Shown: positions 1-13,127, counted from the first letter of the stretch. The stretch is DNA of 64,000 nucleotides from Casuarius casuarius (GCA_003342895.1 PTFA01000035.1:2376837-2440836), one strand, 5' to 3'. The notes: a model not told the origin generated them from the sequence alone. A program made the numbers and translations.

Positions 1-2345
1 CAGGCCCTAGGATAATAAGATTTCCCAAGATCTGTTAAGGTCTTCAAACGCTGTATTTGCATAAACAGACTAGTGGAAAAAACATAGGATTTACCCTCTT
101 CAGTGAATAAATAGAAAATGAAACCAGACTGCAGAAGAGAAATTCTTCTTTAAATATCTCCAATAATGACAAACTAAAGAACTAAAAATACTGGCTCTTT
201 TCATGTATATTTATTTTTATAAGTTGTTTTCTCCCCAGATATTTGTAAATTTAAATGAAAACTTCCACATTGGAGCATGTCACAAAAGAACTAAGCTTAA
301 TGCAAGACTTCTGTTATTATTTAGAGAGCTTAAGGCAATAAAATTGAAGGTGTAATGTACAAAGCTGTTCTGTTTATCAAAGATTTATTTAATTAATCCA
401 CCAGTTGGATTAAGAGCAGGAGTTTTACACTTGAGCATTGCATTGATTTTTCAGCGAATGGTAAAGTTGCGGTGTTTTCACATGGCGCTGTACAGAATCA
501 CAGACTCCTGCAGGTTGGAAGGGGCCTAGGTGCTCTCTAGGCCACCCCCCCTCAAAGCCAGGCCAACAGCAGGTTCAGTCCCACCTGCTCAGGGCTTTGT
601 CCAGTCAGGTCTTGAAACTTCTGAGGATGGAAACTGTGCAGTCTTTCTGGGCAGGTAACCTGTTCCCATGCTTAATTAACTTCATAATGGAAACATTGCC
701 TTAAATCCAGTGAGTACCTCTTCTGTTTCAATTTATGATTGTGGTTTGTCATTCTCCTGTGATGTACCTTGGGATAGAGCTTGACTTTGTCTTTTCAGTG
801 ACCTTCTCTTGGGCACTGGAGGGCTGCTGTTAAATTCCCCCTAAGCCTTCTCTTCTCCAGGCTAAAGAAGCCCCGTTCCCTCAGCTTCTTCTCATAGGGC
901 ATGTGTATATTGTATGGGCTAAACCTATTGTTGTGGTAAATATTTATTAAAATATTTTAAAGGGTTTGTTGATTTCTGTCTCTTCCTGTGTGTCAAAAGC
1001 AAGATTTTAGTGTTAGAAAAAGCTTTCAAATGTGTTCTGTCTTAAAAATTTCAAACACCTGGTGGCTTTAAATGATTTTTTTATTTATGCTTCCTAATTG
1101 CTAAATACATTCCCAGCAAATAAAGAGCACTGATCCCTATTGTTTGTCTAATGTTTTGTAAGTTCTTTAAAGCAGCTGAGAGAAGATGATACAGCATGTT
1201 GAAAGCTACTCCAGGTTTTTGTAAGCTTCTGAAAACATCTTTCTTACATCCCACATACTGGTCCGATGTCATCTGGTGGTAACACAAGAATATGTACAGC
1301 TGGAAAGAAGGGGAAGAACTCCTATGTTTCTGCTTGAAAATAGCCATTTGGTGCCGTGGATTGCCTCCCACCCATTGCTACCTTAGGCCATTGCCCTGCT
1401 CCAGTTCCTAACCATCATCCGTTTGGTTTTTTTCCTGCCACTCATTTCCCTTGTCAGCTTGGCACATTTACTTCTGTTTGGTGCCATGTGGCTCCAGAGG
1501 AACATCCCTCTAAAGGAAGTATTTCTTTAAAGTAATTATTTATGACATATGTTTTGGATTTACTGCAGAATCCACAGTGTTTTTTAGATAGAATTAATAT
1601 AGCTGAAAATAAAGATGTGATGTTTATTGGTTGTTCAGCATTTATAGCCATATGCAAGACTATATTGACAAGGGGATTTAATCTCTCGCAGTGATTTATT
1701 GCAGTCTGAACATCTTTTCATTTGTATTGTACATGCATATGACAGTCAAGTTTGGTTGTGTTGGCAGAGCTCTTGCTTCTAAGGCAGATGGTTGTGGATT
1801 AAATGCCCCTCCAGTCCTTAGCTTTTAGGGAGCACTGTTCCAATAAACCCTCCTTGAAATGAAACAGTAAACTAACTGTAGGAAATCTTTTAGAAATACA
1901 TTAGATAAGAAAGTCCTGGTTCATTTTTCTGATCCACATGGGACATAGCTTTGTAAGACCTACCTCTACTGGTAAAAATAACACATTTTAACATGAAGGC
2001 AAAGTAGCTTAACATATGGCCTACTAACGTGACTTAATGTGTATGACTTCTCTCGGTGTGGGAAGTTCATTTGATCGAGATAATTATTGTCAGGTAAACA
2101 AGTCATGTTACAGGCAAGATCTAATCCATTTTACACTTGCTGCAATAATTGCACCATCAGAATCTAAGTCATTATTTTACAAACGGCATGCAGATAGCTT
2201 AGGCAGTAGAGTGTGTTTGTATTGTGTGTGCACATTTGTTTTTATAACAACAATAGTTATCTTTAAAACAAAGTATCTCTGATTTTTAAATGACTGAGTA
2301 ACAGTTTAGCTGGTTTTCATTTTTATCTTTATTGTTTCCCTACAG
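1..2345 (+). other. DCHS2: Upstream DCHS2 intron (3' part)
   Basis: This non-coding stretch ends in a pyrimidine-rich tract and a CTACAG acceptor at 2345, so it is the 3' part of an intron whose donor lies before the window. It holds a diverged CR1 fragment (about 491-910). The remainder is AT-rich unique sequence in which I see no gene. The short open frames at 1081-1371 and 1454-1657 (minus) and 2037-2282 (plus) show no recognisable protein features. Confidence 0.75.
491..910 (-). repeat. CR1 LINE fragment, diverged
   Basis: The stretch begins with an AATCACAG-type element followed by a GGTTGGAAGGGGCC motif, which is the reverse complement of the 3' end of avian CR1 LINEs. It continues through the CR1 3' region (a CCAGTCAGGTCTTGAAA-like block, then CTTCTCTTCTCCAGGCTAAA and CTTCTTCTCATAGGG). 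The element therefore lies on the minus strand with its 3' end near 491. It is more diverged than the copy near 46,050 and contains insertions around 660-780. No open reading frame survives. Confidence 0.85.
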
Positions 2346-2537
2346 GTCAAGGCAACAGATGCAGATGCAGACCAGTTTGGTGAAATCGAATATTTTCTTT
2401 ATGATGGATTCCATTACTACGAAAAATCTAAAGCGTTCCAGATTGATCCACATACTGGTCAAATCTGTGTGTCTCAAGACATTGATAGAGAGGGAGATCC
2501 AACAACTTACGATCTCTTAGTAAAAGCTACAGATGGG
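2346..2537 (+). CDS. DCHS2: DCHS2 exon, window exon 1 (end of repeat R1)
   Basis: This internal exon has 192 nt, enters in phase 0 after a CTACAG acceptor and leaves in phase 0 at a GTAAGT donor. It encodes 64 residues of an EC repeat of a dachsous-type cadherin. Visible motifs are VKATDADAD (the DxD calcium-binding motif), FQIDPHTG (the conserved D-x-x-TG turn) and IDRE (the LDRE motif). It ends KATDG and continues as GGLSAQAF in the next exon. The upstream junction falls just before the ATDAD segment, the same place in the fold as the junction at 59604/61097. Mature protein: extracellular adhesion rod. The first part of this repeat is outside the window. Confidence 0.9.
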
Positions 2538-5484
2538 GTAAGTTTCACCCTTCCTTACTGCCAGACTTGTGAATGTATTTTCAAATTTGGATGTGCTATA
2601 TACTTTTAAATGAGAATGGAGTATGTGAAACTTGCATGATTTTGAATTAAATTTTTTACCGCAACAGAGGGCAGAATGTAATACTTCACAAAACATAAAA
2701 TAGAACAAAATCCAACAGGAGTCATTTTGACCTGAATTGATATACTTCACTGTGAAATCCACAACCATTCCTAAACAAGTTGTTCAAAACCATTTCCAGG
2801 AACTGTTACTCCTTGCAGTTTTCCTTCTCTTCTTGGAACTAGTGGACTCCATGTTACTTCTGCTCCCTGGTTTAAAGATGGTTGCACCACTAATAAACCA
2901 GTAATTTGTGCCAGAACTGCATGGGTAGCATGGGTGCCAGTAATTATTTTCCTAGATAACTTCAGTTGTCCTTTCTAGCCTACTGATGCCATTGCTGTGG
3001 CTAGGTACAGCCTGTGTTCAGTGGCATGTCTGCAAGTTTTCCCGCTTTTCAAGAGCTAGTGCTTGGAAGCAGACATCCACGATACAGAGCAGGGTGAGTC
3101 GTTGTATGTGGCAGAGGTACATGCCTGAGATGGTCCATTTCAGATCTCTAGTTTGCCAGAACGGTGAGGATGAAGAGGCTCTGAGGAACTTCACTAAGCT
3201 CACAACTTTGTTTTGTGAGCTTGCACTACATTGGCAAGTAGTGTGGACTCTGGTCTTGTTCCGTGAACTGAATGCCCCCATGCAGCTGGAGTGCATTAAC
3301 TGCAGTAAGTACATTCCTGGAGCATATCTTTCATTTAGTTTCAATCTAGTTTGTGTACTTTGAGGCCAGTTGGTAACGTGAACAAAAGCACAGTAAGTGA
3401 GGACAGTCAGGAGATTGGCCTGAAAAGTATTAACAGTCACACTGAAACATTAATGCAGATGCCCAGAGAATGTATTGCTGAGGCCATCTCTTCCAACACA
3501 CAGATAGGCTGAAAGTGGAGAAGAGCTCTGCTCGACAGAGCCAGATGTACATTTGGATAAAACTGTCCAAAGCTATAAAGAATATGATACAGTAATTCCT
3601 TCAGGTCTTCTCATTTCAAAATCTGTTGCACGGAAGTTCATTGTGGTGGGAACACATCAAGATGTTTGGGTGTGGAGACTTGTCTTATAGCATCGCCTAT
3701 AACAGAGTATTTTAGTAAAGTGACTGGAAGGAAATAGTTTGTAGGTTGGTTGTGTTACAATTATGAAAGTATCCAAAAGCTACTTGCAGTGAGAGGCCCG
3801 GAAGAAGACCAGCCTGTACTGTTCTCAGCTTAGTAGTCAACAGTGGAGAGGTGGAAGAAAAAGGTTACTGGTTTAACATTGTAAATGTTAATTTTAACAT
3901 AAGGATACTTTTTAAAACTTAAGGATCCATGTTGTTCAGATCATATTTTGCACCATAAATTGAGCTGTGAAATGTTTAAATTAAATTATTTCAGGTTAAA
4001 CAGTTTTTATTTCATAATTTAAATACTAAACTTCCATTTAAAATTTTGTCCTAAGTATATCTATTATAATTGTTGAAAGTGCAGATCTGCTAGAAATGCT
4101 GAATTTTTGCATAAAATGTCTATACTTTTCATTAAAATACACCAAAGAAACTTGGAGAACTATAATTGCTATATTAGTTAGTAGATGAATTTAAATGGCT
4201 GTAGTTGATGCTTGGTATTGCTGCATTTTGAGAATGTAGTAGTCAAAGGTATATTTGTATATCGTTGAATTTGGATACATGTGTAATAGTTAAGCAATGC
4301 ACTTGCAAAAATCAGAGGTTTAATTCATGCGTTTTTTTTAATTTAGCTACAAATATTCAGTGATTATTTGAGAAGCTACAGACGCATTCTTTTGTATTAA
4401 TAGTGCCTTTAGCACTGTGCCTTTTTTCCCCATAGATTTCCTTTGAGGAAAAACAGTAATATAAAAAATATCAATAATTTTTTTTGTTTCCTAACATACA
4501 ACTATGTCTTATTTGAATGTATGATAATTTCAGAATATTAATTCTTTTTGTTAGGACCGTATCAGCAATCTTTCTAGCAGACGTATATTTCTGTGCCCTT
4601 TTTGGAATTTCTCTGTGAAGTGATTTCTGTTTTCAAAGTTCCTTTCTAGGAAAAAAATTTATAGCATACACATGGGTACACATTTCCTCGTCCTGAAGAA
4701 TAAAGGAGTCAATATTACAATGTATAACAGAAGAAAATCACGTATTTTGCTATGCTTCATCTTTTTTCTGTCATGTATATCCAATGCAGATTTTGCACAG
4801 GGCCTCACGTGTTTTGAAGCTGAATAAGCATGAAGAATACATACGAATATGTTGAATATCAAGATTAGTCTTATTAATAAAGGCTATGTGAGAGCTGAAT
4901 AATAGCATTGTATGTAATACAGGTTTCTCACATTTCCTTTTACTCTGGTCCAGAAGATCATTTTGAAAATGTAAAAGAAAATAGGTTGATTTGAATAAGG
5001 TAGTTGCATATTTTGGTTAATTTATTGCTATAGTGATAACTTTTATATCAAAAGTTGTAGGAAAACTGCCAAAGCACAGAAACTATAGATTATTTCATTT
5101 TTAAATTGGTCTATGATTTGTCTTCATTTGGGGACCTTATGTTTTCAAAAATTCAATAATGGGGAGGAGGGATTCAATTTTTGATTGTCTTGTCTGTGAC
5201 AGGTAGAGCTCGAATTTTTTTCTTACTGGAACTCAGCATTTTGTAGCTCACATTGATCTGGCTTCTGCAAATTAGGTCATCTGACACCTAAATACTAAAG
5301 CACCTAAAATCAATATTCACTTTTCAAAATTTTCAGTATACCTGAACTGATGTTGAGCCATGTACCACCTTTAGAGCTGAATTACGGTATGACATTTTTA
5401 TCTCCCGGCATTCTGCTGCTCCTTTTGATTGATTTAAAAATATGTTAGGTATGGAGTTCAAAGTGGAGACTGTGATCTAAAGTA

Positions 5485-5608
5485 GGGAGAAATGTGTAGA
5501 GAAAAGACAGAGGAAGAAGAAGGGGTCACTGTTGTCAAAGGGGAGGGAGAGAGATGAGAAGGAAAGAAAATAAGAAAGTTAATTAGAAATGAGGAGGAAA
5601 AGAGAGTA
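5485..5608 (+). repeat. Purine-rich low-complexity tract
   Basis: This is a run of about 120 bases made almost wholly of A and G on the + strand (GGAAGAAGAAGG, GGGAGGGAGAGAGA, GAAGGAAAGAAAAT), interrupted by one short mixed block near 5525-5540. It is imperfect low-complexity sequence within intron 1 and is not coding. Confidence 0.7.
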
Positions 5609-6412
5609 TTTTCCAGGTGATGCTCAGTTTATCTTAGAAAAACTATCAGTTTCTTCCACCTGTTTGTGTCTACTCCATTACGTGGTGTTGGAGCTTGACT
5701 GCCTTGTTTTTAATGTTCATAAGGTCTAAACTTCTTGGGAGAGCTTGCAGGAGAAGTCTCACCGACTTGAATGGCGACAAGACTGATCATAATGTTAGCA
5801 TAAGCTTTTTCAGTTGGCAGCACTCATTTTGGTACCAAAGTCGCTTAGTCTCATACGTATCTGGTGTGGTATTTGAAATGCTTTTATATGAAAAGAAATC
5901 ATGTAACTAGCATTCTAGAAATGTATTTGCACTGAATCTGAGAGCATTTGCATGTAGCCCTCCTTTTGGGCGTGTGTCACATGTTGCGTTCTGTATATGG
6001 ACTGGAGCAGACTGTACCATTAGTAACAGGACCTCTCCTATGCTTCACATGCTGCCTCTGCTTAGGACTACCGCCAGTCCAATAGCGCCTTTAAGTCACA
6101 AGTAGATACAGTTCTATTATGCACTTGCAGCAGCCTAGAGATAGTTTCAGTAGGCATTTTGGGAGTCTGAATTGCTAGTGAACTAAAAATTGGATTTCTT
6201 ATAATGATGTCAAAATTCTAATGTTTTTCACTCTCAAAAAAGAATAAACGGATGAAGACTTTTTGCTTGGAAAACCTTCCCAAATATTTGAGAACGAGAT
6301 TTAGATCAAACATACTGTGAAATCAAGTCTTGCAAAAGGAAAATATGGAAGAACAGGAATTCGAATAAAAGTCTGAACATGTTTTCAAAAGTGGTGTAGG
6401 GGACAAAATTAC

Positions 6413-6484
6413 TTTTTTGTTTGTTTGTTTTAAACATATTAGGTCCAATATGTTTTGCTTGTTTTGCTTGTTTGTTTGTTTTCT
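6413..6484 (+). repeat. TTTG-rich simple repeat
   Basis: Two short blocks of TTTG/TTTGC repeats (about 6413-6432 and 6451-6484) are separated by a short unique stretch. The block explains the Lys/Gln/Thr-rich open frame on the opposite strand at 6306-6554, which is not a gene. Confidence 0.7.
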
Positions 6485-9400
6485 CTGCTTTTACAATATG
6501 ACTGAAGTGAACTAAGACACTCCATATTTTCCCCATTTGTTTGGTGGTCTCCAAACTGTTTCATATGTAACTTCATGCTTGCTTTACATACTTCAGCCTT
6601 AAAGAGTGTTGACGTGAATTCATTTATATGCAGGAAACTTTCTTTTTAACAGCATGCATATTTTTGCTGCTGTACAGTTGCAATTCGGTCAAATCTTATT
6701 GCTATGCATAGTACATAATTCAATCTTTTTGTTTTTTCATTTGCATTTCTAAAATGATGTCCATTGCCTCTCTTTTTTCTTTAAGCAAAAAAACAGTAAT
6801 GCCTGCAGCTATTAAAGAAAACCTGTCGCAATCCAAGGAAATTTAATTGGAATAATGCTAATTTAGATTCTATCTAGCGGCATCTCTGCTATCTGGTTAC
6901 AGATTACGATTGGCCTTCAAAGCCAAAATCTCAAAGTCACACAGCCTTGGGGTTGGTGCCCAATGAGGGGCATTCGTGAGAGTGTCCAACTTAGACCTCT
7001 GAGGACCTGGCCCTTACAGTTTTGTCCGAAGTATGCTTTGGGAAGACTGGATGATCTGCATTTGTGAGTGTTGCTATCAGGGATGGCCCAATTCCAGGAA
7101 CAAACATCTCTCTAGATAACACGCTGTGCATACCAGCGTACCATTTTTCTTCATCAGTGTGGCAAGAAGTTTCAAGACCTCTACAGCACCGGCAGGAAAT
7201 ACTTTTGTTATTTGTGCTCCCACACTGTAAGGAATTCCACACCCGATTCTCCCTAAGGAAGGATTACATGCATCATTAAGAGCTAGAATCTGTCTAATCC
7301 CAGGTGGATCCATGTGGCTACAGCCCATGCCGTGTTTAGTTTAGACAGGGAATGTGGGCCTTCTTGCTGGGAGCCTGCTCTGACACTGCCAAACCAGCAG
7401 CCGTGACCCTGTCTAACGATCAGCTCTGTCAGAGCCCCCCTCCAGCCCCTTTACCTCCACCCACCAAAGGGCAGAGCAAACAAACATGCAATTTTTCAGA
7501 ACAGCTGCAGCCGCTTGGCCACAAACATACATAGAAGTAAAGTGAAACAGAAGGATCTTTATTAGGACATAAAGTAATCCATCTGAAGCACAATTTGTGC
7601 TGCTTACCACGGGTCCCACCCCCCCTTCTCCTTCATTCATTCTCTCCTATTTTCTCACTTCTGCTCTCACATACACACACTTCCAAACCAGGATTATTAT
7701 GCTCTCCTGAGGAGGAGGGCAGGATAATACACAATGTGCAAAGTTGTCTTACGCACCACACAGACTGCTCACCGATTGTGAGCGCTCATCAGAATTATGT
7801 TATGAAAACAGTATACTCGCTATCCCCAGATGTCCAAATGCTGCTTTCAGGGATAGCTGCATCATAGCAGCCTCTCCAGTCTTGCCCTGAGATTTCGTAG
7901 AAATGCAGCAGCTGCCCCTGCTGGAGCTGCAGTAAGGGCAACTACAGAAGGTGAATTGCAAAAGCCTCTATCTCCCTGCTGCTTGGGGTTGTCTCAGTTC
8001 TGACAATTGGCCAAGCACTTAGCAGTAAGTGGCACACTGACTTTTTCATCATGTTTAGTACTGACAAGGCCATCTGAGACCTGCCTAGGTCATCTTTAGA
8101 TCTACATCCCTACAGAGCCTTGCCATAATAGGTATATAGGTCCTGTGTTGGAAACACATACTGGGCTGCAGCAGAGTCTAGGAGGAGCTGGTATGCTGTA
8201 ATGAGAGTTTAGATATTTGGGGTTTTGTTGGTTGTTTTTTTTTTTTTCCCCAGCCTTTTTGCTTTACGGAGTGGACTGCCTTGTTTTTGTTTGTTCCTGA
8301 GTGCGGTTCCTAAGCACTTTGATTGGACTGCCCTTAAAAATTATGATTTGAAGGTTGTCATTGAATAGTGATAGGAGGCTTTTTGATGAGCTCCTTTGAA
8401 AGTCTGTGCTGGAATGGCTTCTCCTGATTTTGTCTGTTTTTCATCAGTCTTTGTCAGTGTAGGCCTGGTTCCATTAGGTTCCAGTTTCACCATAGTATGT
8501 AGTGCTTCAGGTAATTTCTAAAGTACCACATGCATCTGGATATGCCTTGCAATTGCCTTTTTTTTTTTCTTTAAATAGGAAATGACCACTGTAGACTTGT
8601 TCTTTTCCTGAGGCCTTTGTAAACAGGAAGAAAAAGATGAAGCTTTTTGTTTCTAAGGGTTTTCTTTTTATTCTGGACAGCAATGACAGCTTTTAGAGGT
8701 TGTCTGGGATGAAGACACTTCAGGACATGTGTTTCCCATCCTAACTTGTTGGCCCAGGGAAGCTGCTGAAGTCACACTTTGACGCACCCATGCATGCTGT
8801 AGTGGTGCTTTTCTTTTTGCCCTGCCTGTCTGTTAGCCTTTGCCCATACTAAGCTCTGTTGATTTTAGACCATATTTTCCCAAAGGGAAAGGGCATCCTT
8901 TTGCTGTAGGACAAACTCATGAGAATAATTTCTGCCTGAGAAAGACTGAGAGAAGCCAAAAAGGCTCTGCTAGTTATCTAAGTTGGTGTTTAGTTAGATT
9001 CCAACGAAAATCTAATAATACTGAAGTCTTAGTGGCTTGCCTACTGTCTTTGTGTATAGAAAAAAAATTTGTTCTTGAGATCTTTTTGTTTTTTGGTAAA
9101 CCACACCGCATGGCTTGTCCAATTTGCTTTGTCTTTTACAATGAAGCAATTAAAACATAGACATAAGCACTCAGCACTCATGGCAAAGCTTCTAAAGAAA
9201 TTAAGGCTTTTGAAATAACTGGCGGTGTCCATCCCTTTCCATCATGACAGCATTGTGACTTGAAGTTGGCATAGTATCTTTTAGGTTTTACAAAGAAAAG
9301 AAAATATGTCTTTGTATCAGACATCATGTATATCACAGTTCAGCTAGGAACAAAAATTTGACAGCACAATTCACTGATGAAAAGGTTGGAGGCCTCTGTG

Positions 9401-10019
9401 GAAACCTTGACAGATTCTTAAGCATTTTACAATGTGTCAACAAGAAGAAACACAGCTATTCAAAATAGCACCATTCCTACTTATTAAGCTAAAGAGTCTC
9501 TCCTGCCAAAGGCAGGATAATTTTTTTTTGGAAACATGATAAAGAGGTATACTGATAACTTTATATTTTCACACAAATTGAGTCCTGCCAAAGAAAAGAA
9601 AATCACTACTTGTGGTTATCTTGACTTGGTAGTAGTTTCTTATATCCACTTTTTGTTCCACACGTCACAAAATCTTAGGATTCTGACAAAAAAAAAATCG
9701 TAATTTTGACTTCTTGTTGCATCAAAGAGCACAATAGTAATTAAAAATATTTGAACATTTGAGAGACATGATTTCAAAGCAAGCAACTGTGGTTTATTGT
9801 TGCTTGTAACTTGTTTTGACAAATGTGATTTTCTTTCAACAGCAGACTTGTTTAATTCAGTCTTCATATTTTGGAAGATCTACTGTGTCATGCTTGCTTG
9901 TGAACAGATGAAGTATATCCGTGTGGTTAGAAAGAGAGGCAGTCAGTTCCCTCTCACTTGGGATCTGACTTGAAAATTATTGCAGCCAAAGTGAGTTTAA
10001 AAGAAAACAAAAAGCTTAC

Positions 10020-10263
10020 ATGATATCCAATGTACTGGACCATAACCAAGTTAATATCCCTCTTGACTTCTGTGTAATAGGGATCTGATGCTTCTTCAGG
10101 AAAAGAAGGATCTGTCTCCATCATAAAATTTGGTCTGTCTTCTGAAAGATTAAATAGTAGGTCTCCAATTTGCTCAGAATGAATCCATTCCCAAAGATTT
10201 TGGTTTTTACCCAGCTCCATAGGATAAATATAAATTGGCTGGAGAGCAGGGTGTTTTTCATGT
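10020..10263 (-). other. Exon-like open stretch antisense to DCHS2, unassigned
   Basis: On the minus strand an open frame runs from about 10274 down to 9954. Read 5'->3' on that strand, a pyrimidine-rich tract ending in GCTAAACAG stops at 10264. From 10263 the frame stays open for 244 nt and reaches GTAAGC at 10019. The roughly 81 residues between look protein-like: acidic and aromatic, with segments such as YIYPMELGKNQNLWEWI and MMETDPSFPEEASDPYY, unlike the low-complexity translations of neighbouring intron frames. I do not recognise a family. It could be an exon of a nested minus-strand gene, a fragment of a retrocopy (no matching flanks seen), or chance. No second exon was found nearby. 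Confidence 0.25.
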
Positions 10264-11192
10264 CTGTTTAGCAATAATGAAACTTGGAAGAAGCAGTTTA
10301 ACAGAAATTCCCATGAGTTTTGCAGTTTAGTTTAGTTCTTTATGAACCTTTTTGTCTTTTTTGATGCTTTTTTGTTATTGACCTCATTTCTTGCTTGGCC
10401 CACTTCCCTTAAAAATACTATTTCTGATTCCTGCTCTAAAGTACCTGAAAGCTGTGGATCCACTGTGGTGAAGAACATCTTCTGCTAGTGGGCTTGAACA
10501 AAGCATATAGGATCCCCCTTTCAGTCCCTGTGCAGAGATTTCCTTCCTGAGGAAACCCAGGTGTAGAATAAAGGCTCACCCTGAAATGGGATTGGGATGT
10601 TGGCAGTGAGCCCATCAGATCTGCACATCCTCTAATCAGCAAAGCATTTAATGGCTATTTCAGCATTTTGAGGCTGGTGCTGGCATGGTGCACCTTACAG
10701 TCCCGATCCGGAGGTGCTCATTTGGCTGATTGCATGTCAGCATGACACCATTCCGCTTCATGTCCTTTTCTACTTTGGAAGAAAACCCAAGCGTACCAGG
10801 AGGAAGTGGGCCACATTTCCTAGTTTGCACATGAAACATAGAAGCATACTGCATGACACAATCCTAATTTTCCACAAACTTTACTTTAGCTTTCATAGCA
10901 ATTTCACTACCACCCAACAGAGATAATATTACTACATGGGGAAAAAAATGAAAACCTCTGTGACCATCCAGAAGAGAATGCTTTTGACAAGTCTGAGCCT
11001 GTGGAGGTAATAAGCAAAACATCAAAAGTAGTTTTGGGAGGATATTCATATATGATAGGACAAATCTGAAGTAGTATCCAGTCTGAATCATTAGGTGACT
11101 TCATGAAGGCCAGGTTTAAAAATAATTGACATATACAATTAGATTTCAGAAATATGTAGCATCGTTACTTTTTTAAATCATAGCTATGATGT

Positions 11193-11209
11193 GATATGAT
11201 ATGATATGG
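11193..11209 (+). repeat. (GATAT)3 microsatellite
   Basis: Three perfect GATAT units are followed by GG. This is a very short pentanucleotide repeat inside intron 1. Confidence 0.6.
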
Positions 11210-12895
11210 TGGCTGCAAGATTAAGTTTGGAATAGCATAGCTTGTCACTTATGCTTACCAACATCCCATTTGTGTCAGCATTTTCTGTAATTAACTAATT
11301 CATCTAAGCATGGTGTTCTTTATGGTATCTTCTATAAGCATGGCATGATTTTGAAAGTCATAAGTTTCTTTTCCATGTATGTCTTAATGTACCGTTTACA
11401 GTGTGTGTGATATATATGTGCGTATATTCTTTTATGCCTCCATTCTACACTTCAGTGACATAGAATTCACCATTAGCTGTTCCAGAAAAGGAGCTGTTTT
11501 CTTTTAAAGAATGTCTTTAGTTGTTACACTTGCACAGATAACCTTGGAAATACGAGCCACTCCAAACTGATGGAGAGAGTCGACAGGAGTGTGAGACAGT
11601 GGCTCTCTGAAATAAATTGCTGTTTATTTCACTTGAGGCCCTGTAGTGTCTACGCTTCAGCAGCTGCGGCATTATCTTTTTTCCAAATTGTCACAAAATT
11701 CAGTGTTTTGCCATGGCAAATAATGATTTTGCTGTCACATAATTTGCTAAGCCAGCTTGCAGTTGCTTCTTGCTTTTCTGGTTTCTGTGCAAAGCGAGGT
11801 TAAATGGGATTCCATGCCTGCCCACGCAGTGTTAGAGTGGGGAGGGAGTCTTGGTGAGCACCAGTAGCAGAAGCTTAACCAAGTGGAGAACAGCAAAGCA
11901 GCCGGGGCTTGAGGCTGTGAAGAGGTAAGTTACTGAAGCTGTACACAAGGCCTGGCTCTTTTCCCAGCTGTTTATGAAGGGGAAAGAAACAAGAGCCAAG
12001 AAGTTGAGCCAAGCTCTCTGGAAAGCATGGTGAGCCCTCTTTCTCCTCAAAGTTACAAATAAGCTTGTAAATAAAACCATTTAAAATAATAAAATAAAAT
12101 CATTTACAGATTTTACTTCAACAAATCTGTTTAGCTAGGTATTTCTGTTGAATATGGTAGCATTCTGCCTCTACCCAGCCTAAGTGAAGGTGTGGATATG
12201 TAGGCACACGTTACATATATGCTGCATGAGCAGAGCTGTTTAAACCTGTCATGGTAGTAAATTGATGATCGGTCTTCCAGGTAGCAGCCTAACTACGAGA
12301 CTTTTGGCCATCCTGTATTGATCTGCTCTTAGCCTTTCTAATCAATATTTGAAATGGTCTCATATGCACTATTATCATGGTGATGCTTTTAAATCTGAAA
12401 TCTTTCATAGATGAAAAGAATTATTTCTGCCTTACTGGAGCATTTTCCATAATCACTGCTCTCATAAGGAAATAATAAAACAGCATGGTCCCTGATTCAG
12501 TTGGTGAACATTCTCTTTTTGATCAGGTAATAAATAAAGTATTGTGTAGGTGGTGACAATATATCATGTGAAGATAGACTAACAAGGAATTGACAGGGAT
12601 AATATTCATTAGTATTAACAAGAATTTTGTGTTCAAAGCTCAGTCATAACAAATTGAACTTTGTGTATCCTGTTAGGGAGCACACAGGGGTTGTTCTGAG
12701 GATGTGTTTGCCTGAACTCAGTATTTTGGGATTTTGTAGATACCATAACTTGTTATTAATAAACATTTCCATTGCTCAGTACCATTGCAGTGTATTCTTT
12801 ATTCTAATGATGGGCTCAAGCTAGATCTGTGTCATTCTACTGTGTACGTTTTAAAAATTGACACTGTTTTTATTTTTTTCTGATTTATCCAACAG

Positions 12896-13127
12896 GGTGG
12901 ACTGAGTGCCCAAGCTTTTGTTCGTATTGAGATAGAAGATATTAATGATAATCAACCTATTTTTGAGCAAACCATCTACGTGACAAGCATCAGCAGTCAC
13001 ACACAGCCAGGAACAGAGATCGTCAATGTTGTTGCAACAGATAGAGACTCTGGAATATATGGAATTGTCACATATGAACTGGTCCCGGGGGAATTTTCTT
13101 CTCTTTTCACAGTGGATACTTTTACAG
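12896..13127 (+). CDS. DCHS2: DCHS2 exon, window exon 2 (R1 end, R2 start)
   Basis: This exon of 232 nt enters in phase 0 after AACAG and leaves in phase 1 (ACA G|GTACTG). It completes repeat R1 with the linker motif DINDNQPIF (a canonical DxNDNxP calcium linker) and starts R2. R2 shows ATDRDSG (the DxD motif), the FTVD strand and the TFTG turn, where the intron splits the glycine codon. R2 lacks the usual glutamate near its start: it reads SISSHTQPG where most repeats have a PEN-type motif. The open frame runs a few codons past the donor to a stop at 13162, but the phase and the match with exon 3 fix the exon end at 13127. Confidence 0.92.

Larger units (their letters stand above)
2538..12895 (+). 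other. DCHS2: DCHS2 intron 1 (10.4 kb)
   Basis: The intron runs from GTAAGT to a T-rich tract and AACAG. It contains a purine-rich tract (5485-5608), TTTG-rich simple sequence (6413-6484), a short GATAT repeat (11193-11209), T-runs near 8239 and 8559, and an exon-like open stretch on the opposite strand at 10020-10263 (listed separately). Part of it (about 6,950-7,950) is richer in GC than its surroundings but I cannot assign it to a repeat family. Long open frames overlap on both strands at 2986-3440, with no recognisable product. No other gene is supported. Confidence 0.8.

Noticed and set aside
6991..7328. Minus-strand frames in a GC-richer part of intron 1, considered as retroviral or LTR remnant
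   Set aside because: No recognisable motif and no terminal repeats; the two frames overlap each other and are broken.
8840..9160. 106-codon plus-strand frame
   Set aside because: Composition is that of translated intron; no motif, no splice or promoter context.
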